Positions 1 through 9,440 of a stretch of DNA of 42,385 nt are shown one piece after another (position 1 is the first letter of the stretch; the number at the start of each line of letters is the position of its first letter). This stretch comes from Myxococcota bacterium. GTDB taxonomy: Bacteria; Myxococcota_A; Polyangia; HGW-17. The notes beneath the pieces are model-generated. The model was not told where the DNA came from, ran no database searches, and was given only the letters and a program-made list of their open reading frames with translations. The translations under genes and the position numbers were made by a program. Location of the stretch: the NCBI GenBank assembly GCA_018817795.1, contig JAHITJ010000063.1, positions 1 to 42,385 of the forward strand, written 5' to 3'.

Positions 1-1
1 C

Positions 2-1264
2 GACTTCGAGTCGATCCAGCCCGACAACTCCGCCCCCTATGCGGCCCAAAAGACGGGCGGCAAGCACGGCTACATCGATGACCATGGCCGCATGATCGTG
101 CCGTTCCTGTATGACACGGCCGCGCGGTGCTCCGACGGCTTGTGCCGTGCAACGCTGGGCCGCGACACCGTCTACTTCGACACCACCGGCAAGAAGATGC
201 TGACCGTCGCGATGAACGCGGACGTCTTCTCCGAGGGCCTGGCGATCGTGCAGGCCCCGGGGTTCAAATTCGGCTTCATCGACCGCACCGGCAAGCTGGC
301 GATCCCTGCGATCTATCAAGCGGCCCAGGACTTCCATGGGGGGTTCGCCGCCGTCCAGCGGGCCGGAAAATGGGGCTACATCGACCGCACCGGAAAGACC
401 GTCGTGCCATTCAAGTGGACCGAGGCCGGGGACTTCTCCGACGGCTTCGCCAGCGTCACCCTGGAGACCTTCGGCACCAAGGGCCAGACCCTCTCCACGG
501 ACACCGCCATCCTCAACGCCCACGGCAAGACCCTCTGGCGCGCGGCCGGACGATTCAATTACTATCTCGACAGCGGTTTTCCGGTGGTCAGCGACCCCGA
601 AAAGGAACGCTTCGGCGTCGTCGATCCGCTGTCGGGACACCTCGTGGTCCCCATGAAACACAAGTACGTTTCGGTCAGCGGACAGGGCCTGATCGTCACT
701 GGAGACGACGCGTCCAGGGTCGCCCTGCTGGACCGCAAGGGAGCCGTGATCCTGCCCATCGCGGAGCGGACCGTCGAATTCAACGTCGCGGGAGTGCTCG
801 TCTCCACCGGCGGGGCCAAGCCCTCGGCCCGGCTGTACGACGTGACCGGCCGCAAGGCGATCACCACCACCACCTACGACGAGCTGGGTGGCTGGTGGAC
901 TAGCGTGCCGCACCTGGGCACCTTCCGCCGGGGCGCCACCGGCGGGCTGATGGACGCCAGGGGCCGCGAAACCTGCACCGTTCCCGGCGCCTCCGCAGGC
1001 GCCTTCGTCACCAACGCCACGCCCGTGCTCGTGCATCGCTACTACAAACGCTGGTCCACCGGCGCGTTCACCCACCATTTCGCCTCCGACGGCCTGGTCA
1101 AGTTCAAGGTCAATGGGAAATGGGGCCTCTACGACTTTCACTGCCGCGTGGTCTCGGCCCCGTCCTGGGAGGACATCGGCATGATGCGCGAATGGATGGT
1201 GCCGGTGAAGTCCGCGGGGAAATGGGGCCTGCTGAAGATCACCGCGAGGACGGCGGCGCCGTAG
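2..1264 (+). CDS. WG-repeat protein, 5'-truncated
   Basis: The frame is open from the first bases of the window, so the gene begins upstream and the internal ATG at 92 is not its start. The visible ~420 residues carry repeated WG (KWG) units of the form GKWGYIDRTGK...P..Y/W, seen as KHGYIDDHGR, KFGFIDRTGK, KWGYIDRTGK, KWGLYDFHCR and KWGLLKITAR, with degenerate units between them. WG repeats fold as beta-rich repeat modules and are common in secreted or surface proteins of many bacteria; a specific function cannot be given. The signal peptide, if any, lies outside the window. The stop is TAG at 1262. It is followed by palindromes that may end transcription. The family call is secure; the role is unknown. 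Confidence 0.85.
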   Translation, partial: DFESIQPDNSAPYAAQKTGGKHGYIDDHGRMIVPFLYDTAARCSDGLCRATLGRDTVYFDTTGKKMLTVAMNADVFSEGLAIVQAPGFKFGFIDRTGKLAIPAIYQAAQDFHGGFAAVQRAGKWGYIDRTGKTVVPFKWTEAGDFSDGFASVTLETFGTKGQTLSTDTAILNAHGKTLWRAAGRFNYYLDSGFPVVSDPEKERFGVVDPLSGHLVVPMKHKYVSVSGQGLIVTGDDASRVALLDRKGAVILPIAERTVEFNVAGVLVSTGGAKPSARLYDVTGRKAITTTTYDELGGWWTSVPHLGTFRRGATGGLMDARGRETCTVPGASAGAFVTNATPVLVHRYYKRWSTGAFTHHFASDGLVKFKVNGKWGLYDFHCRVVSAPSWEDIGMMREWMVPVKSAGKWGLLKITARTAAP

Positions 1265-1280
1265 ACCCGAAGAAACGTTT

Positions 1281-1321
1281 CCCCGGGTAGGACGACCGGC
1301 AACCGGTCGCACAACCCGGGG
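1281..1321. repeat. REP-like palindrome, copy 1
   Basis: Outer arms CCCCGGGT (1281-1288) and ACCCGGGG (1314-1321) enclose inner arms CGACCGG (1293-1299) and CCGGTCG (1303-1309) with a CAA loop. It lies 17 bp after the stop of the WG-repeat gene. It resembles short palindromic extragenic (REP-like) elements and could also act as a terminator hairpin, although no T-run follows. Confidence 0.7.
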
Positions 1322-1334
1322 CATCATGTCCGGA

Positions 1335-1353
1335 ACACCGCCTCAGGCGGTGT
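1335..1353. repeat. Small hairpin between the two palindromes
   Basis: A perfect 8-bp stem, ACACCGCC/GGCGGTGT, has a TCA loop. It sits between the two larger palindromes and is not followed by a T-run, so a simple intrinsic terminator is unlikely. Confidence 0.5.
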
Positions 1354-1391
1354 AACGAGGAAGACGGGACTCCTGGGCTTTCCTCTTGTTT

Positions 1392-1434
1392 CCCCGGGTA
1401 GTGGCGACCGGCAACCGGTCGCCCTACCCAGGGG
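1392..1434. repeat. REP-like palindrome, copy 2
   Basis: A long stem: GGGTAG then GGCGACCGG (1396-1410 with one unpaired T), loop CAA, then CCGGTCGCC and CTACCC (ending 1429), flanked by CCCC/GGGG. The inner core is the same as in copy 1. The preceding bases (about 1378-1406) recur in reverse orientation at 22051-22083, so it belongs to a dispersed family. Confidence 0.7.
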
Positions 1435-1595
1435 CTAGCTTCCGTATAAGGATGGTCCGGCGCAGGGGTGGGGGGACGGCTCCGACGCATGGAACGGGCA
1501 CGGGACGGGAACGTAGACGGGCGCAGGGTATGGAAACTTTTTCAGGGGCCATTCTTTCCGAAATCGAGTAACAATATCGGACTGGAGGTTCTGCC

Positions 1596-3758
1596 ATGAA
1601 GATCACACTGCCAACCGTATTGCTTAGCCTTTCGCTCCTGGGATCCGCCGGTTCCGCCTGGGGCAGCGAGCACCTCGGCCCGCGCCGGGACATGAAGCAG
1701 GCGCCCCTTTCCCGCCTGCATCAAAGCCTGTGGTCGGATCAACTGGAGTTGAAGATCCTCGACAAGACGCCGGTGACGCTGCAGGGCAACCGCCTCGTCG
1801 ACGCCACGGGCAGGATCGTCTTCGACCCGGCCACGCTGCCGGCCTCGGTGCAGCCCGCGACCCTGTCGCCCACGTTCGCGACACCGGTGGCCACCCTCCG
1901 GGCCCGCCGTTTGGCGCTCATGAAAAAATGCAATTGTGATCTGGGTGACAAGGCCAACTATTTCCGTCTGACGCTGGGCGGGGATCAGCCCGCGCGCGCC
2001 GGCGTGCTGGCCAAGTTGTCGGCCCTGACCTCCGTCGAGGTGGCGTACCCGGTGTCTTTGCCGGTGGTTCCGCCCACCGACATCCCGCCGACCACGCCCG
2101 ACTACAGTTCGTACCAGGGCTACTTCAACGACGCGCCCAACGGCATCGGGCTGTCCTCCGCACGGGCCCTGGCCGGCGGGTTCGCCGAGGGCGTGACCAG
2201 CGTCGACGTCGAATACGGCTGGGACGTGGGCCACGAGGACCTGGAGCTCTGCGTCGACGCGCTGGTGCCCGACGCCGGCACCCTCTACGATGATCCGGAC
2301 TACGTCGCTCACGGCACCTCGGTGCTGGGCATCCTGTTCGCCCAGGACAACGGCTACGGCTTCACCGGCTCCCTGCTGGGCGCCACCTGCAAATTCGCCC
2401 CCTCGTACACCAATGAATATGGATACAACGTCGCGCGGGGCATCGACCTGGCGCACACCAACCTCACCTCCCTGCCGGGCGTGATCCTGCTCGAAGCCCA
2501 GGAGGGTGGACCCAACTTCGATCCGCAGACCTACGGCGGCATGGTGCCCGTCGAGTACATCCCGGCCACCTACGACGCGATCCGCGAGGCCGTGGCCGAC
2601 GGCATCGTCGTGGTCGAGGCCGGCGCCAACGGCTGGGAGGATCTCGACGCCGAGATCTACGGCGACACGTTCAACCGCGAGGTCTCCGACTCCGGGGCGA
2701 TCCTGGTCGGCGCCGGCACCCCGCCGGGCGATCCGCCGGCCCGCACCCGCGAGTGGTACAGCAACTGGGGATCGCGCCTGGACGTGCAGGGCTGGGGCTC
2801 CCTGGTCTACACCAGCGGCTACGGCGACCTGTTCGGCCCCAACGGCGACGTGAACCAGTACTACACGGCCCAGTTCGGCGGCACCTCGTCGGCCTCGCCC
2901 ATCGTCACCTCGGCGGTGGGCCTGCTGCTGGGCGTGTTCCGCGCGGGCAACGGCCAGTCGTGCTCGACCCCCGGCGAGTGCGGCGGCGACGAGACCTGTG
3001 ACACCGCCAACTTCACCCCCGGCTGGTGCGTCAAGCTCCTTCCGCCCGAGCCCCTCACGGTGCGCCGCGTCCTCACCGACACCGGCACCCCCCAAGCCGG
3101 GGACGGCGCCGAGCACATCGGCCCGCTGCCGAACCTGGCCCTGGCCATCGAGGCCATCGCGGCGACCTGCGGCAACGACGTGGTCGAGACCGGCGAGGCC
3201 TGCGACGACGGCAACACCACCGGCGGCGACGGCTGTTCGGCCGACTGCCGCTCCGACGAGAGCTGCGGAAACGGCATCACCGACCTCGCCGAGATCTGCG
3301 ACGACGGCAACACCGCCTCCGGTGACGGCTGCTCGGCCGACTGCCTGTCCGACGAGACCTGCGGCAACAACTACGTCGACGCGGGCGAGGCCTGCGACGA
3401 CGGCAACACCCTCGACGCCGACGGCTGTTCGGCGAACTGCCTGTCCGACGAGACCTGCGGCAACGGCATCCTCGACCCGCAGGAGCACTGCGAAGACGGC
3501 AACACCGAAAACGGCGACGGCTGCAGCGCCGACTGCCGCTCCGACGAGACCTGCGGCAACGGCTACAAGGACGTGGGCGAGGAGTGCGAGGACGGCAACC
3601 TCATCGACGGCGACGGCTGCTCGGCCACCTGCCGCGACGAGAACAAGAAGGACGACGGCTGCGGCTGCACCGCCGGCTCCCGCTCCCCCTCCACCGGCAC
3701 CCTGGGCCTGTCGCTGCTACTGGCGGCCCTGTTCCTGTTCCGCCGCCGCCGCTCGTGA
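1596..3758 (+). CDS. Secreted subtilase (S8) with DUF4215 repeats and MYXO-CTERM-like tail
   Basis: 720 aa. An N-terminal signal peptide (hydrophobic to about residue 20, AWG cleavage region) is followed by a propeptide-like segment, an S8 peptidase domain (~180-450), five Cys-rich DUF4215 repeats (~525-690; CGN...CDDGN...DGCSADC pattern) and a C-terminal CGC motif, TM segment and RRRR tail typical of MYXO-CTERM sorting signals. Catalytic features visible are His239 (AHGTS), the oxyanion Asn345 (EAGANG) and Ser431 (GTSSASP). At the usual Asp position the sequence reads VDVEYGW, so Glu206 stands where DTG is expected (Asp204 is two residues earlier). The start is set by GGAGG upstream. Expected to be exported and surface-anchored. 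The substrate is unknown. Family secure, activity inferred. Confidence 0.9.
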   Translation: MKITLPTVLLSLSLLGSAGSAWGSEHLGPRRDMKQAPLSRLHQSLWSDQLELKILDKTPVTLQGNRLVDATGRIVFDPATLPASVQPATLSPTFATPVATLRARRLALMKKCNCDLGDKANYFRLTLGGDQPARAGVLAKLSALTSVEVAYPVSLPVVPPTDIPPTTPDYSSYQGYFNDAPNGIGLSSARALAGGFAEGVTSVDVEYGWDVGHEDLELCVDALVPDAGTLYDDPDYVAHGTSVLGILFAQDNGYGFTGSLLGATCKFAPSYTNEYGYNVARGIDLAHTNLTSLPGVILLEAQEGGPNFDPQTYGGMVPVEYIPATYDAIREAVADGIVVVEAGANGWEDLDAEIYGDTFNREVSDSGAILVGAGTPPGDPPARTREWYSNWGSRLDVQGWGSLVYTSGYGDLFGPNGDVNQYYTAQFGGTSSASPIVTSAVGLLLGVFRAGNGQSCSTPGECGGDETCDTANFTPGWCVKLLPPEPLTVRRVLTDTGTPQAGDGAEHIGPLPNLALAIEAIAATCGNDVVETGEACDDGNTTGGDGCSADCRSDESCGNGITDLAEICDDGNTASGDGCSADCLSDETCGNNYVDAGEACDDGNTLDADGCSANCLSDETCGNGILDPQEHCEDGNTENGDGCSADCRSDETCGNGYKDVGEECEDGNLIDGDGCSATCRDENKKDDGCGCTAGSRSPSTGTLGLSLLLAALFLFRRRRS

Positions 3759-3825
3759 TCTAGTGACAAACCCCTGGAAACTATGCTAAAGAAATCGCGG
3801 CATTGACGCCGGAGGTGATCGATTC

Positions 3826-5070
3826 ATGCGCAATTTCCGTGATATTCCACTGTGGAAGGACGTTACCGAGGACGAATGGAACGACTGGCGCTGGCAGCTG
3901 GCCCACGCGGTCCGCGACGTGGACACCCTCAACAAGGTGCTGCCGCTGTCCCACGACGAGGAGCGCGAGGTCCGCGCCACCCTGCAGACGTTCGACATGG
4001 CGATCACCCCGTATTACCTGACGCTGATCGACCCCTCGGACCGCAACGACCCTGTCCGCAAGCAGGCGGTGCCGACGATCCTGGAGACCCAGGTGCACAT
4101 GGGCGACCTGCTCGACCCCCTCGACGAGGACGTGGACTCGCCGGTGCACGGGCTCACCCATCGCTACCCCGACCGCGTGCTGCTGCTGGTGACGCAGCGC
4201 TGCTCGATGTACTGCCGGCACTGCACGCGCCGGCGCAAGGTCGGCGAGGTGGACCAGCACCTCGATCACGACGCGCTGGACAAGCAACTGGCCTACATCC
4301 GCGCCACCCCCGAGGTGCGCGACGTGCTGGTCTCCGGCGGTGATCCGTTCACGCTGCCCACCGAGGAGCTCGAGTACATCCTCAAGGCCGTGCGGGAGAT
4401 CGAGCACGTCGAGATGATCCGCATCGGCACCCGCATGCCCGTGGTCCTGCCCCAGCGCATCACCGAAGAACTGTGCGCGATGCTGCGCAAATACCACCCC
4501 GTGTACATCAACACGCACTTCAACCACCCCAACGAGATCACCCCCGAGTCGAAGAAGGCCTGCGAGATGCTGGCCGACGTGGGCATCCCGCTGGGAAACC
4601 AGACGGTGCTGCTGCGCAACGTCAACGACTGTCCGCATGTGATCAAGAAGCTCATGCACGGGCTGCTGAAGATCCGCGTCCGTCCGTACTACTTATACCA
4701 GTGCGACCTCTCCCGCGGCATCTCCCACTTCCGCACGAGCATCTCCAAGGGCATCGAGATCCTCGAGAGCCTGCGCGGCCACACCACCGGCATGGCCGTG
4801 CCCATGTTCGTGGTGGACGCCCCCGGCGGCGGCGGCAAGATCCCCATCGGACCTCAATACCTGATCTCGCGCAACGATCATCTGTCGATCCTGCGCAACT
4901 ACGAGGGCGTGATCACCGTGTACCACGAGAACCAGACCCCGGGTTCGGTGTGCGGCCACGATGAAGCCTGCGCGGATCCGCGCTACCAGGTGAAGAAGGG
5001 CGTCGCCCGCATCTTCACGCACCCCGAGGAGATCATCGAACCGTCGCAGAAGCCCCGGAAACTGACCTGA
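3826..5070 (+). CDS. kamA: L-lysine 2,3-aminomutase (radical SAM, PLP)
   Basis: 414 aa, the size of clostridial lysine 2,3-aminomutase and longer than EpmB. It interconverts L-lysine and L-beta-lysine in the cytoplasm using a [4Fe-4S] cluster, SAM and PLP. The radical-SAM triad is CSMYCRHC (Cys126, Cys130, Cys133), the PLP lysine is Lys338 in [10 protein letters not shown], and Asp294 and Asp331 match the two acidic residues that hold the substrate epsilon-amine in the characterised enzyme. These support a true lysine mutase over EpmB. A very strong Shine-Dalgarno (GGAGGTGATC at 3811-3820) fixes the ATG. Next gene starts one base after this stop, so they are probably co-transcribed. Beta-lysine could serve as a compatible-solute precursor or in lysine catabolism; no beta-lysine acetyltransferase (ablB) or other partner gene is seen here. 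Confidence 0.93.
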   Translation: MRNFRDIPLWKDVTEDEWNDWRWQLAHAVRDVDTLNKVLPLSHDEEREVRATLQTFDMAITPYYLTLIDPSDRNDPVRKQAVPTILETQVHMGDLLDPLDEDVDSPVHGLTHRYPDRVLLLVTQRCSMYCRHCTRRRKVGEVDQHLDHDALDKQLAYIRATPEVRDVLVSGGDPFTLPTEELEYILKAVREIEHVEMIRIGTRMPVVLPQRITEELCAMLRKYHPVYINTHFNHPNEITPESKKACEMLADVGIPLGNQTVLLRNVNDCPHVIKKLMHGLLKIRVRPYYLYQCDLSRGISHFRTSISKGIEILESLRGHTTGMAVPMFVVDAPGGGGKIPIGPQYLISRNDHLSILRNYEGVITVYHENQTPGSVCGHDEACADPRYQVKKGVARIFTHPEEIIEPSQKPRKLT

Positions 5071-5071
5071 G

Positions 5072-5596
5072 ATGAAACTGATCGCCTGGACCCTCCCCTG
5101 TTTTCTGTTCGTTTTTGGCACCGTATCATCCATTGGGGCCTGCACCGGCTGCGGCGGTGGTGGCGGCGGCGACTCCGATGCCAAAGGCGGCTGGGAGGAC
5201 CTGGCCTCGCGCCTGCGCTCCATGATCCCTGATCCGGGACTCCCCGGGGTTGGCGCGCCCAGACCTGGCCAGGTCCAGGACATGCCCTCCACGCCCGAGG
5301 ACCGGGATCTGGACTACACCTTCCCCGAAACGCTCTGCGGCAACCTCGTGCAGCGGCTCCTGGAGTGCGAAACCGAGCGCATCCGGAACCAGCCCAACCT
5401 GCGGGACAACGAGAAACTGAGCGTGATCTCCAACAAGCGGCGCACGTTCGCCAAAAAGCGCGGGCAGTACCTGTCGCACTGCCAGAAGAAGGTCTCCGGG
5501 CTTCCCGAAGCCGGCGTCCGATCCTGTCTGCCACTGCCCTGCGTCGAAATGGATCGGTGCCTGCAAAAAATCTCTGGTCAAACGGGTCCAAAGTGA
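5072..5596 (+). CDS. Small Cys-containing lipoprotein, unknown function
   Basis: 174 aa. The N-terminus is a short charged start, a hydrophobic stretch and a lipobox-like IGAC (Cys24), followed by a Gly-rich spacer, so it is probably exported and lipidated. The C-terminal ~75 residues are helical-looking and hold six Cys (CGN, LLEC, SHC, CLPLPC, RC) that could form disulfides. The ATG lies one base past the kamA stop with no clear Shine-Dalgarno, suggesting translational coupling. I do not recognise the family. The tight spacing suggests shared expression with kamA, not necessarily shared function. Confidence 0.75.
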   Translation: MKLIAWTLPCFLFVFGTVSSIGACTGCGGGGGGDSDAKGGWEDLASRLRSMIPDPGLPGVGAPRPGQVQDMPSTPEDRDLDYTFPETLCGNLVQRLLECETERIRNQPNLRDNEKLSVISNKRRTFAKKRGQYLSHCQKKVSGLPEAGVRSCLPLPCVEMDRCLQKISGQTGPK

Positions 5597-5629
5597 CTAC
5601 TAACAGGTTGACTACCGGGAGGAAAAGCC

Positions 5630-6121
5630 ATGACCAAAGACGACATCAACCGACAGGATCTCAAAATTCTCCAGGAAAAACCCTCGGCTGAAGCACAGAT
5701 CATGGTCAAGGAAGATGTTTACATCATCGTCACCCAGGCGTTCTGTCCCAACGGTCACAACCTGGTCGGACATGGCACGCACTCCTTCGACGGCTACCCA
5801 GGCATCTGCCTGTTGGTGCAGGATCAGGACCAGCAGGGCATCGTCGAGCTCTCCCCGTTCCACGGCGATCACTCCAAGTCCGGCCCTGCCTTCACCGACG
5901 GCCACAAGGTGAAGGTCCTCTGCCCCGTGTGCAAGGCTGAGTTCGAGGTCATCGGAAAATGCACCTGCGACGAAGGCGAGCTGCACTCGATCTATCTGTC
6001 TCCGAAGCGCCAGACCGCCCACCAGATGGCAGTCTGCGACGTGTGGGGCTGCTACCACTCCCGCGTCATCGACAACAACGAGATTTTCTCGGAATTCGTG
6101 GACAGCTCCTGGCAGGATTGA
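5630..6121 (+). CDS. Zinc-ribbon-like cytoplasmic protein, unknown
   Basis: 163 aa with no signal peptide or TM segment. Paired Cys/His motifs CPNGH (39-43), CPVC (98-101), CTC (111-113) and CDVWGC (136-141) suggest one or two structural zinc sites. The N-terminal ~35 residues are charged, the middle is mixed alpha/beta. GGGAGG at 5617-5622 gives a good ribosome site for this ATG. It lies 33 bp after the lipoprotein gene on the same strand and may be in the same transcript. I do not recognise the family or a function. Confidence 0.8.
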   Translation: MTKDDINRQDLKILQEKPSAEAQIMVKEDVYIIVTQAFCPNGHNLVGHGTHSFDGYPGICLLVQDQDQQGIVELSPFHGDHSKSGPAFTDGHKVKVLCPVCKAEFEVIGKCTCDEGELHSIYLSPKRQTAHQMAVCDVWGCYHSRVIDNNEIFSEFVDSSWQD

Positions 6122-6193
6122 TGCAATCCTGGTATGAATAATAAATGCCGGATGGACGGATGAGGTCCTCGCTGGCCTCACAAGGAGACGATC

Positions 6194-6971
6194 ATGAAAA
6201 CTACGATTCATTTCCTCGCTTTTTGTATCGTTTTTTCGACGGCATCCATGACCTGGGCCCAGGGCGCCCCCCCCGTGGATGCCGCCTCCCCCCGCGCCGG
6301 TCATCCTGTCGGAGATCGCCTCCCCGATCACCGAGGTGCGCGCCGACGACGAATCCGAGATCAAGCTCCGCAAGTTCGGCCTCGGTGTCGAGGTCCGGCA
6401 GAACATCGTGCCTGAGTTCTTCCTGAACCTGTTCATGCGCGCCGCCCACGAGGTCGCCACTCCGGCCTACTCGGCGAAGTTCATCTACCGCACCAAGACC
6501 ACCGACGTCATCATCAAGGGGTCCTACTGGGACATCAAGGCGCCCAACGGCAACTGGATGGGCATCGGTCATGACTGGGAGGACATGGAGTACACCGAGT
6601 TCCAGAACTTCAAGTTCGTCTGGGGCCAGATCAACGTGGTGTGGAACCAGCCGCTGATCACCGGCCTGTACTTCATCTACGGCGGCGGCATCGGCGCCGG
6701 TGCGGTGATGGGCGACATCTGGACGACGCCGGCCTACAACTGCACCGCCGACAACTGGCGCGACGCCACGACCAATCCCATCAGCGGCTGCTGGCACTCC
6801 CCGTTGGATCCCGAACGCGAGAAGGAAGACATCCCGCGGGTCATGGCGGCCCTCGAGGCCACCTTCGGCCTGCGCTACGACCTGTTCTCGAACGTAAGTT
6901 TCAAGCTCGAGACCGGCCTTTTCCTGCCCGGCTTCTGGCAGGTGTCCGGCTCGGTCGAGATTCTGTTCTAA
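6194..6971 (+). CDS. Outer-membrane beta-barrel-like protein, broken by a +1 shift at a C8 tract
   Basis: Translation from ATG 6194 (good AAGGAGA ribosome site) gives a clean signal peptide ending TWAQG, then runs out of frame and stops at 6415. The barrel-like body is in another frame, readable from ATG 6279 to the TAA at 6969. The two frames join exactly if one C is removed from the run of eight C at 6267-6274; the junction would then read AQGAPPWMPPPPAPV. A second C6 run at 6288-6293 is an alternative site. The body (~230 aa) has alternating hydrophobic strands, Gly/Tyr/Trp-rich segments and ends in ILF, typical of outer-membrane barrels. A protein begun at 6279 would lack its signal. The shift could be a sequencing error, a pseudogene or a phase-variable switch. 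Confidence 0.7.
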
Positions 6972-7075
6972 CTGATCCCCCTGCCTTCCCACAAAAATGA
7001 AATACTGATCAGGGTTCCAGCACGCCTCAAGTATTGATGCTTTCCCTGCGGCCTCGTATGTGGTATACGCGAGCG

Positions 7076-7786
7076 ATGAATGAGGAAATCATTTCCCTTA
7101 CCAAGGTGAACAAATACTATGGACACGGGGGCGGACGACAGCAGGTCCTCCACGACCTGACGCTCACGATCAACCAGGGGGACTTCATCTCCATCGTGGG
7201 CACCTCCGGCTCCGGCAAGACGACCCTTCTGAACATCGTCGGCGGGCTGGATCGCCGCTACGACGGGACCTGCGTGGTCGACGGCAAGCAGGTGGAGAAG
7301 CTCGACGACAAGCGGCTGGCCCGCATGCGCAACGAGACCCTGGGGTTCGTGTTCCAGTCCTTCAACCTCATGGAGCACCTGACCTGCTGGGAGAACGTCG
7401 CGCTCTCGGCCTTCTTCCAGGGCTCCAACATCCCGCAGACCCAGATCTACAACCGGGCCGTCGAGGTGCTCGATCGGTTCGGGCTGCATGACAAGATCCA
7501 CAGTCAGCCGGCCAACCTCTCGGGGGGTCAGAAGCAGCGCGTCGCCATTGCCCGTGCCCTGTACAACAAGCCCAAGATCCTGCTGTGCGACGAGCCCACG
7601 GGCAACCTCGACAGCAAGACCGGTGACGACGTCATCGAATTGTTCAAGTCCCTCAACCGCGAGGACGGCATCACGCTGCTCGTGATCACCCACGAGGAGC
7701 GCGTGTCCAAAGCCACCGACCGCAGCATCCTACTTGAGGACGGTCGAATTGTTTCCGAAAACACGGAAGCTCCGCCGGTGAAGTAA
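7076..7786 (+). CDS. ABC transporter ATPase, MacB/LolD type
   Basis: 236 aa from ATG 7076. The longer frame from TTG 7034 adds 14 residues (MLSLRPRMWYTRA) unlike any family member and is rejected, though neither start has a strong ribosome site. Walker A GTSGSGKT, Q-loop FVFQSFNLME, signature LSGGQKQR, Walker B ILLCDEPTGNLD and an H-loop (VITHEE) are all present, so the ATPase should be active. This subfamily drives MacB, LolCDE and related extracytoplasmic exporters by mechanotransmission. The permease begins immediately after the stop (TAA then ATG), so the two are one operon and one transporter. Confidence 0.92.
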   Translation: MNEEIISLTKVNKYYGHGGGRQQVLHDLTLTINQGDFISIVGTSGSGKTTLLNIVGGLDRRYDGTCVVDGKQVEKLDDKRLARMRNETLGFVFQSFNLMEHLTCWENVALSAFFQGSNIPQTQIYNRAVEVLDRFGLHDKIHSQPANLSGGQKQRVAIARALYNKPKILLCDEPTGNLDSKTGDDVIELFKSLNREDGITLLVITHEERVSKATDRSILLEDGRIVSENTEAPPVK

Positions 7787-9421
7787 ATGAACATACTCAA
7801 TGTCATCAAACTCGTCCGCAAGAACATCAGCCGCAATTCCAAGCAACTGCTTGTTGCGTCCATCGGCATCGTCATCGGACTGTGGGCGTTCTCCCTGTTC
7901 CTGTCCTTCGGGCTGGGCATCACCAACGTCGTCGAGGGCGAAATCTTCCCGTGGGACAAAATCGAGGTCATTCCGCCTGCGACCAACCTCGAGGCCAGCC
8001 GCTCCCGCACGCCGGTGGCCAACTCCTCGGCCTGCGACGAGAACGACTTCTACATCGACGGCAAACCCAACGGCACGGTGAACCACGATCTGGCGCTGAA
8101 GTTCCACAAGAAGCGCTACCTCGACAACGAGGTCGTCGAGATGATCCGCCACCGTCCCGAGGTGCGCACGGCGTATCCCAAGATGAAGTTCACGTTCCCG
8201 GCCGTCGCCGAAGGCGGACAGGACGCCCTTCACCTGGCCAATCCGCTCCGGACCGAGATCTTCGCCGACGGCATTGAGCCCGGCACCCTCATCCAGTGCA
8301 ACGAGAAAGAGACCGCCGAGGACATGGAGCGGCCGCGCGAAGTCCGTCAGTGCGACGTCTACTTCCCGTTCCAATTCAAGGACTACGCCCTCGACAGCGA
8401 TCTGGACGAGCCCATCTGCAGCACCTCCGACGATTGTGGCCCGGGCGTCTACTGCGAGGAGGATGATCCCGCCAAAATATGGGTTTTCCCCCTGAACAAG
8501 CAGGACGTGGGCAACATGCGCAACCGGTACTACAAGTACTGCTACCACGCCATCCCTGTGCTGGTCTCCACGTACCTGCTGGAACTGTGGAACGGCTCGG
8601 TCGCCCCCGCCCATGGGTATCCGAAGATCAGCAAATCCACGCTGGGGACCTTCCTGGGCCTCACGTTCGACACCTATCTCGGGCTCTCGATGTTCACCTC
8701 GAAGGCCCAGACGGTGCCTTCGATCACCCGAAAGTTCCAGTTGGTGGGCATCTCCCGCAAGGCCATTCCCCTGGGTGTAACCGCTCCGCTGTCCGTGGCT
8801 GCGCGTTACAACGACTACTTCGCCACCCGTGACGAGGCCGGCGACGTGCTCGACAAGGAGCGCCCCAAGGCCGAGACATACTCCTCGATCGTGGTGCGCG
8901 TGAAGTCGAAGAAGCAGATCACGAGCTTCCTGGCGTTCGTCAAGAAGCTGGGCTTCACCCAGGAGGACACCAACGCCGAGACGGTGGGCCTGGTCATCCT
9001 GTTCATCACCGGCATCCTCGTGTTCATCAGTTTCGTCATCGTCATCATCGCGGCGATCAACATCGCCAACACGTATTTCATGATCATCTCCGAACGACGG
9101 AGGGAAATCGGCATCATGCGCGCCATCGGCGCGAACAGGGGGGACATCCGATCCATCTTCCTTGCCGAAGCCGCCCTCCTGGGCTTCCTGGATGGCGGGC
9201 TGGGACTGGGACTGGGCTGGCTCACCGCGACCTTCGTGGACTGGGTCATCTGGCACGTGGTCCCGGAGTTCCCGTTCAAGCCTGAGACCGCCTTCCACTT
9301 CCCCCTGTGGCTCGTGATCTCCACCGTGGTCTTCGGCGTCGCCTTCTGCGTCTTCGGGGCGCTCTTCCCTGCCTACAAGGCGGCCAAGATCGAACCGTCC
9401 GAAGCGTTGCTCCCCCAATAG
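7787..9421 (+). CDS. ABC transporter permease, MacB/FtsX family
   Basis: 544 aa. One N-terminal TM (~20-45) is followed by a large periplasmic domain (~47-398) and a C-terminal FtsX-type domain with three TMs (~402-427, ~458-482, ~507-528), with the conserved SERRREIGIMRAIGA coupling motif and the final YKAAKIEPSEAL. This is the MacB/LolC layout. The periplasmic domain carries a Cys-rich stretch (CSTSDDCGPGVYCEED, ~213-228) and a further Cys pair (SACDEN; YKYCYH) that are unusual in MacB and could form disulfides. No MacA-type adaptor or TolC gene is beside it; a 725-aa lipoprotein follows 19 bp downstream. The cargo is unknown. Confidence 0.9.
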   Translation: MNILNVIKLVRKNISRNSKQLLVASIGIVIGLWAFSLFLSFGLGITNVVEGEIFPWDKIEVIPPATNLEASRSRTPVANSSACDENDFYIDGKPNGTVNHDLALKFHKKRYLDNEVVEMIRHRPEVRTAYPKMKFTFPAVAEGGQDALHLANPLRTEIFADGIEPGTLIQCNEKETAEDMERPREVRQCDVYFPFQFKDYALDSDLDEPICSTSDDCGPGVYCEEDDPAKIWVFPLNKQDVGNMRNRYYKYCYHAIPVLVSTYLLELWNGSVAPAHGYPKISKSTLGTFLGLTFDTYLGLSMFTSKAQTVPSITRKFQLVGISRKAIPLGVTAPLSVAARYNDYFATRDEAGDVLDKERPKAETYSSIVVRVKSKKQITSFLAFVKKLGFTQEDTNAETVGLVILFITGILVFISFVIVIIAAINIANTYFMIISERRREIGIMRAIGANRGDIRSIFLAEAALLGFLDGGLGLGLGWLTATFVDWVIWHVVPEFPFKPETAFHFPLWLVISTVVFGVAFCVFGALFPAYKAAKIEPSEALLPQ

Positions 9422-9440
9422 TCTTCCGCGAGGTTTTCCC

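Larger units (their letters stand above)
1265..1595. other. 331-bp gap with REP-like palindromes
   Basis: No convincing gene lies here. The gap holds three hairpin-forming palindromes (1281-1321, 1335-1353, 1392-1434), two of them built on the same core, CGACCGG-CAA-CCGGTCG. The last ~150 bases, before the subtilase, should hold its promoter, but I see no strong -35/-10 pair. A good Shine-Dalgarno (GGAGG, about 1583-1587) precedes the ATG at 1596. Confidence 0.7.

Noticed and set aside
1542-3488. Long minus-strand open frame (648 aa) across the subtilase
   Set aside because: Shadow of the high-GC subtilase and its DUF4215 repeats; low-complexity V/G/A/D composition and no domain.
3170-3650. 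Tandem DNA repeats in the subtilase as a possible CRISPR or satellite
   Set aside because: The repetition follows codons of five DUF4215 protein repeats.
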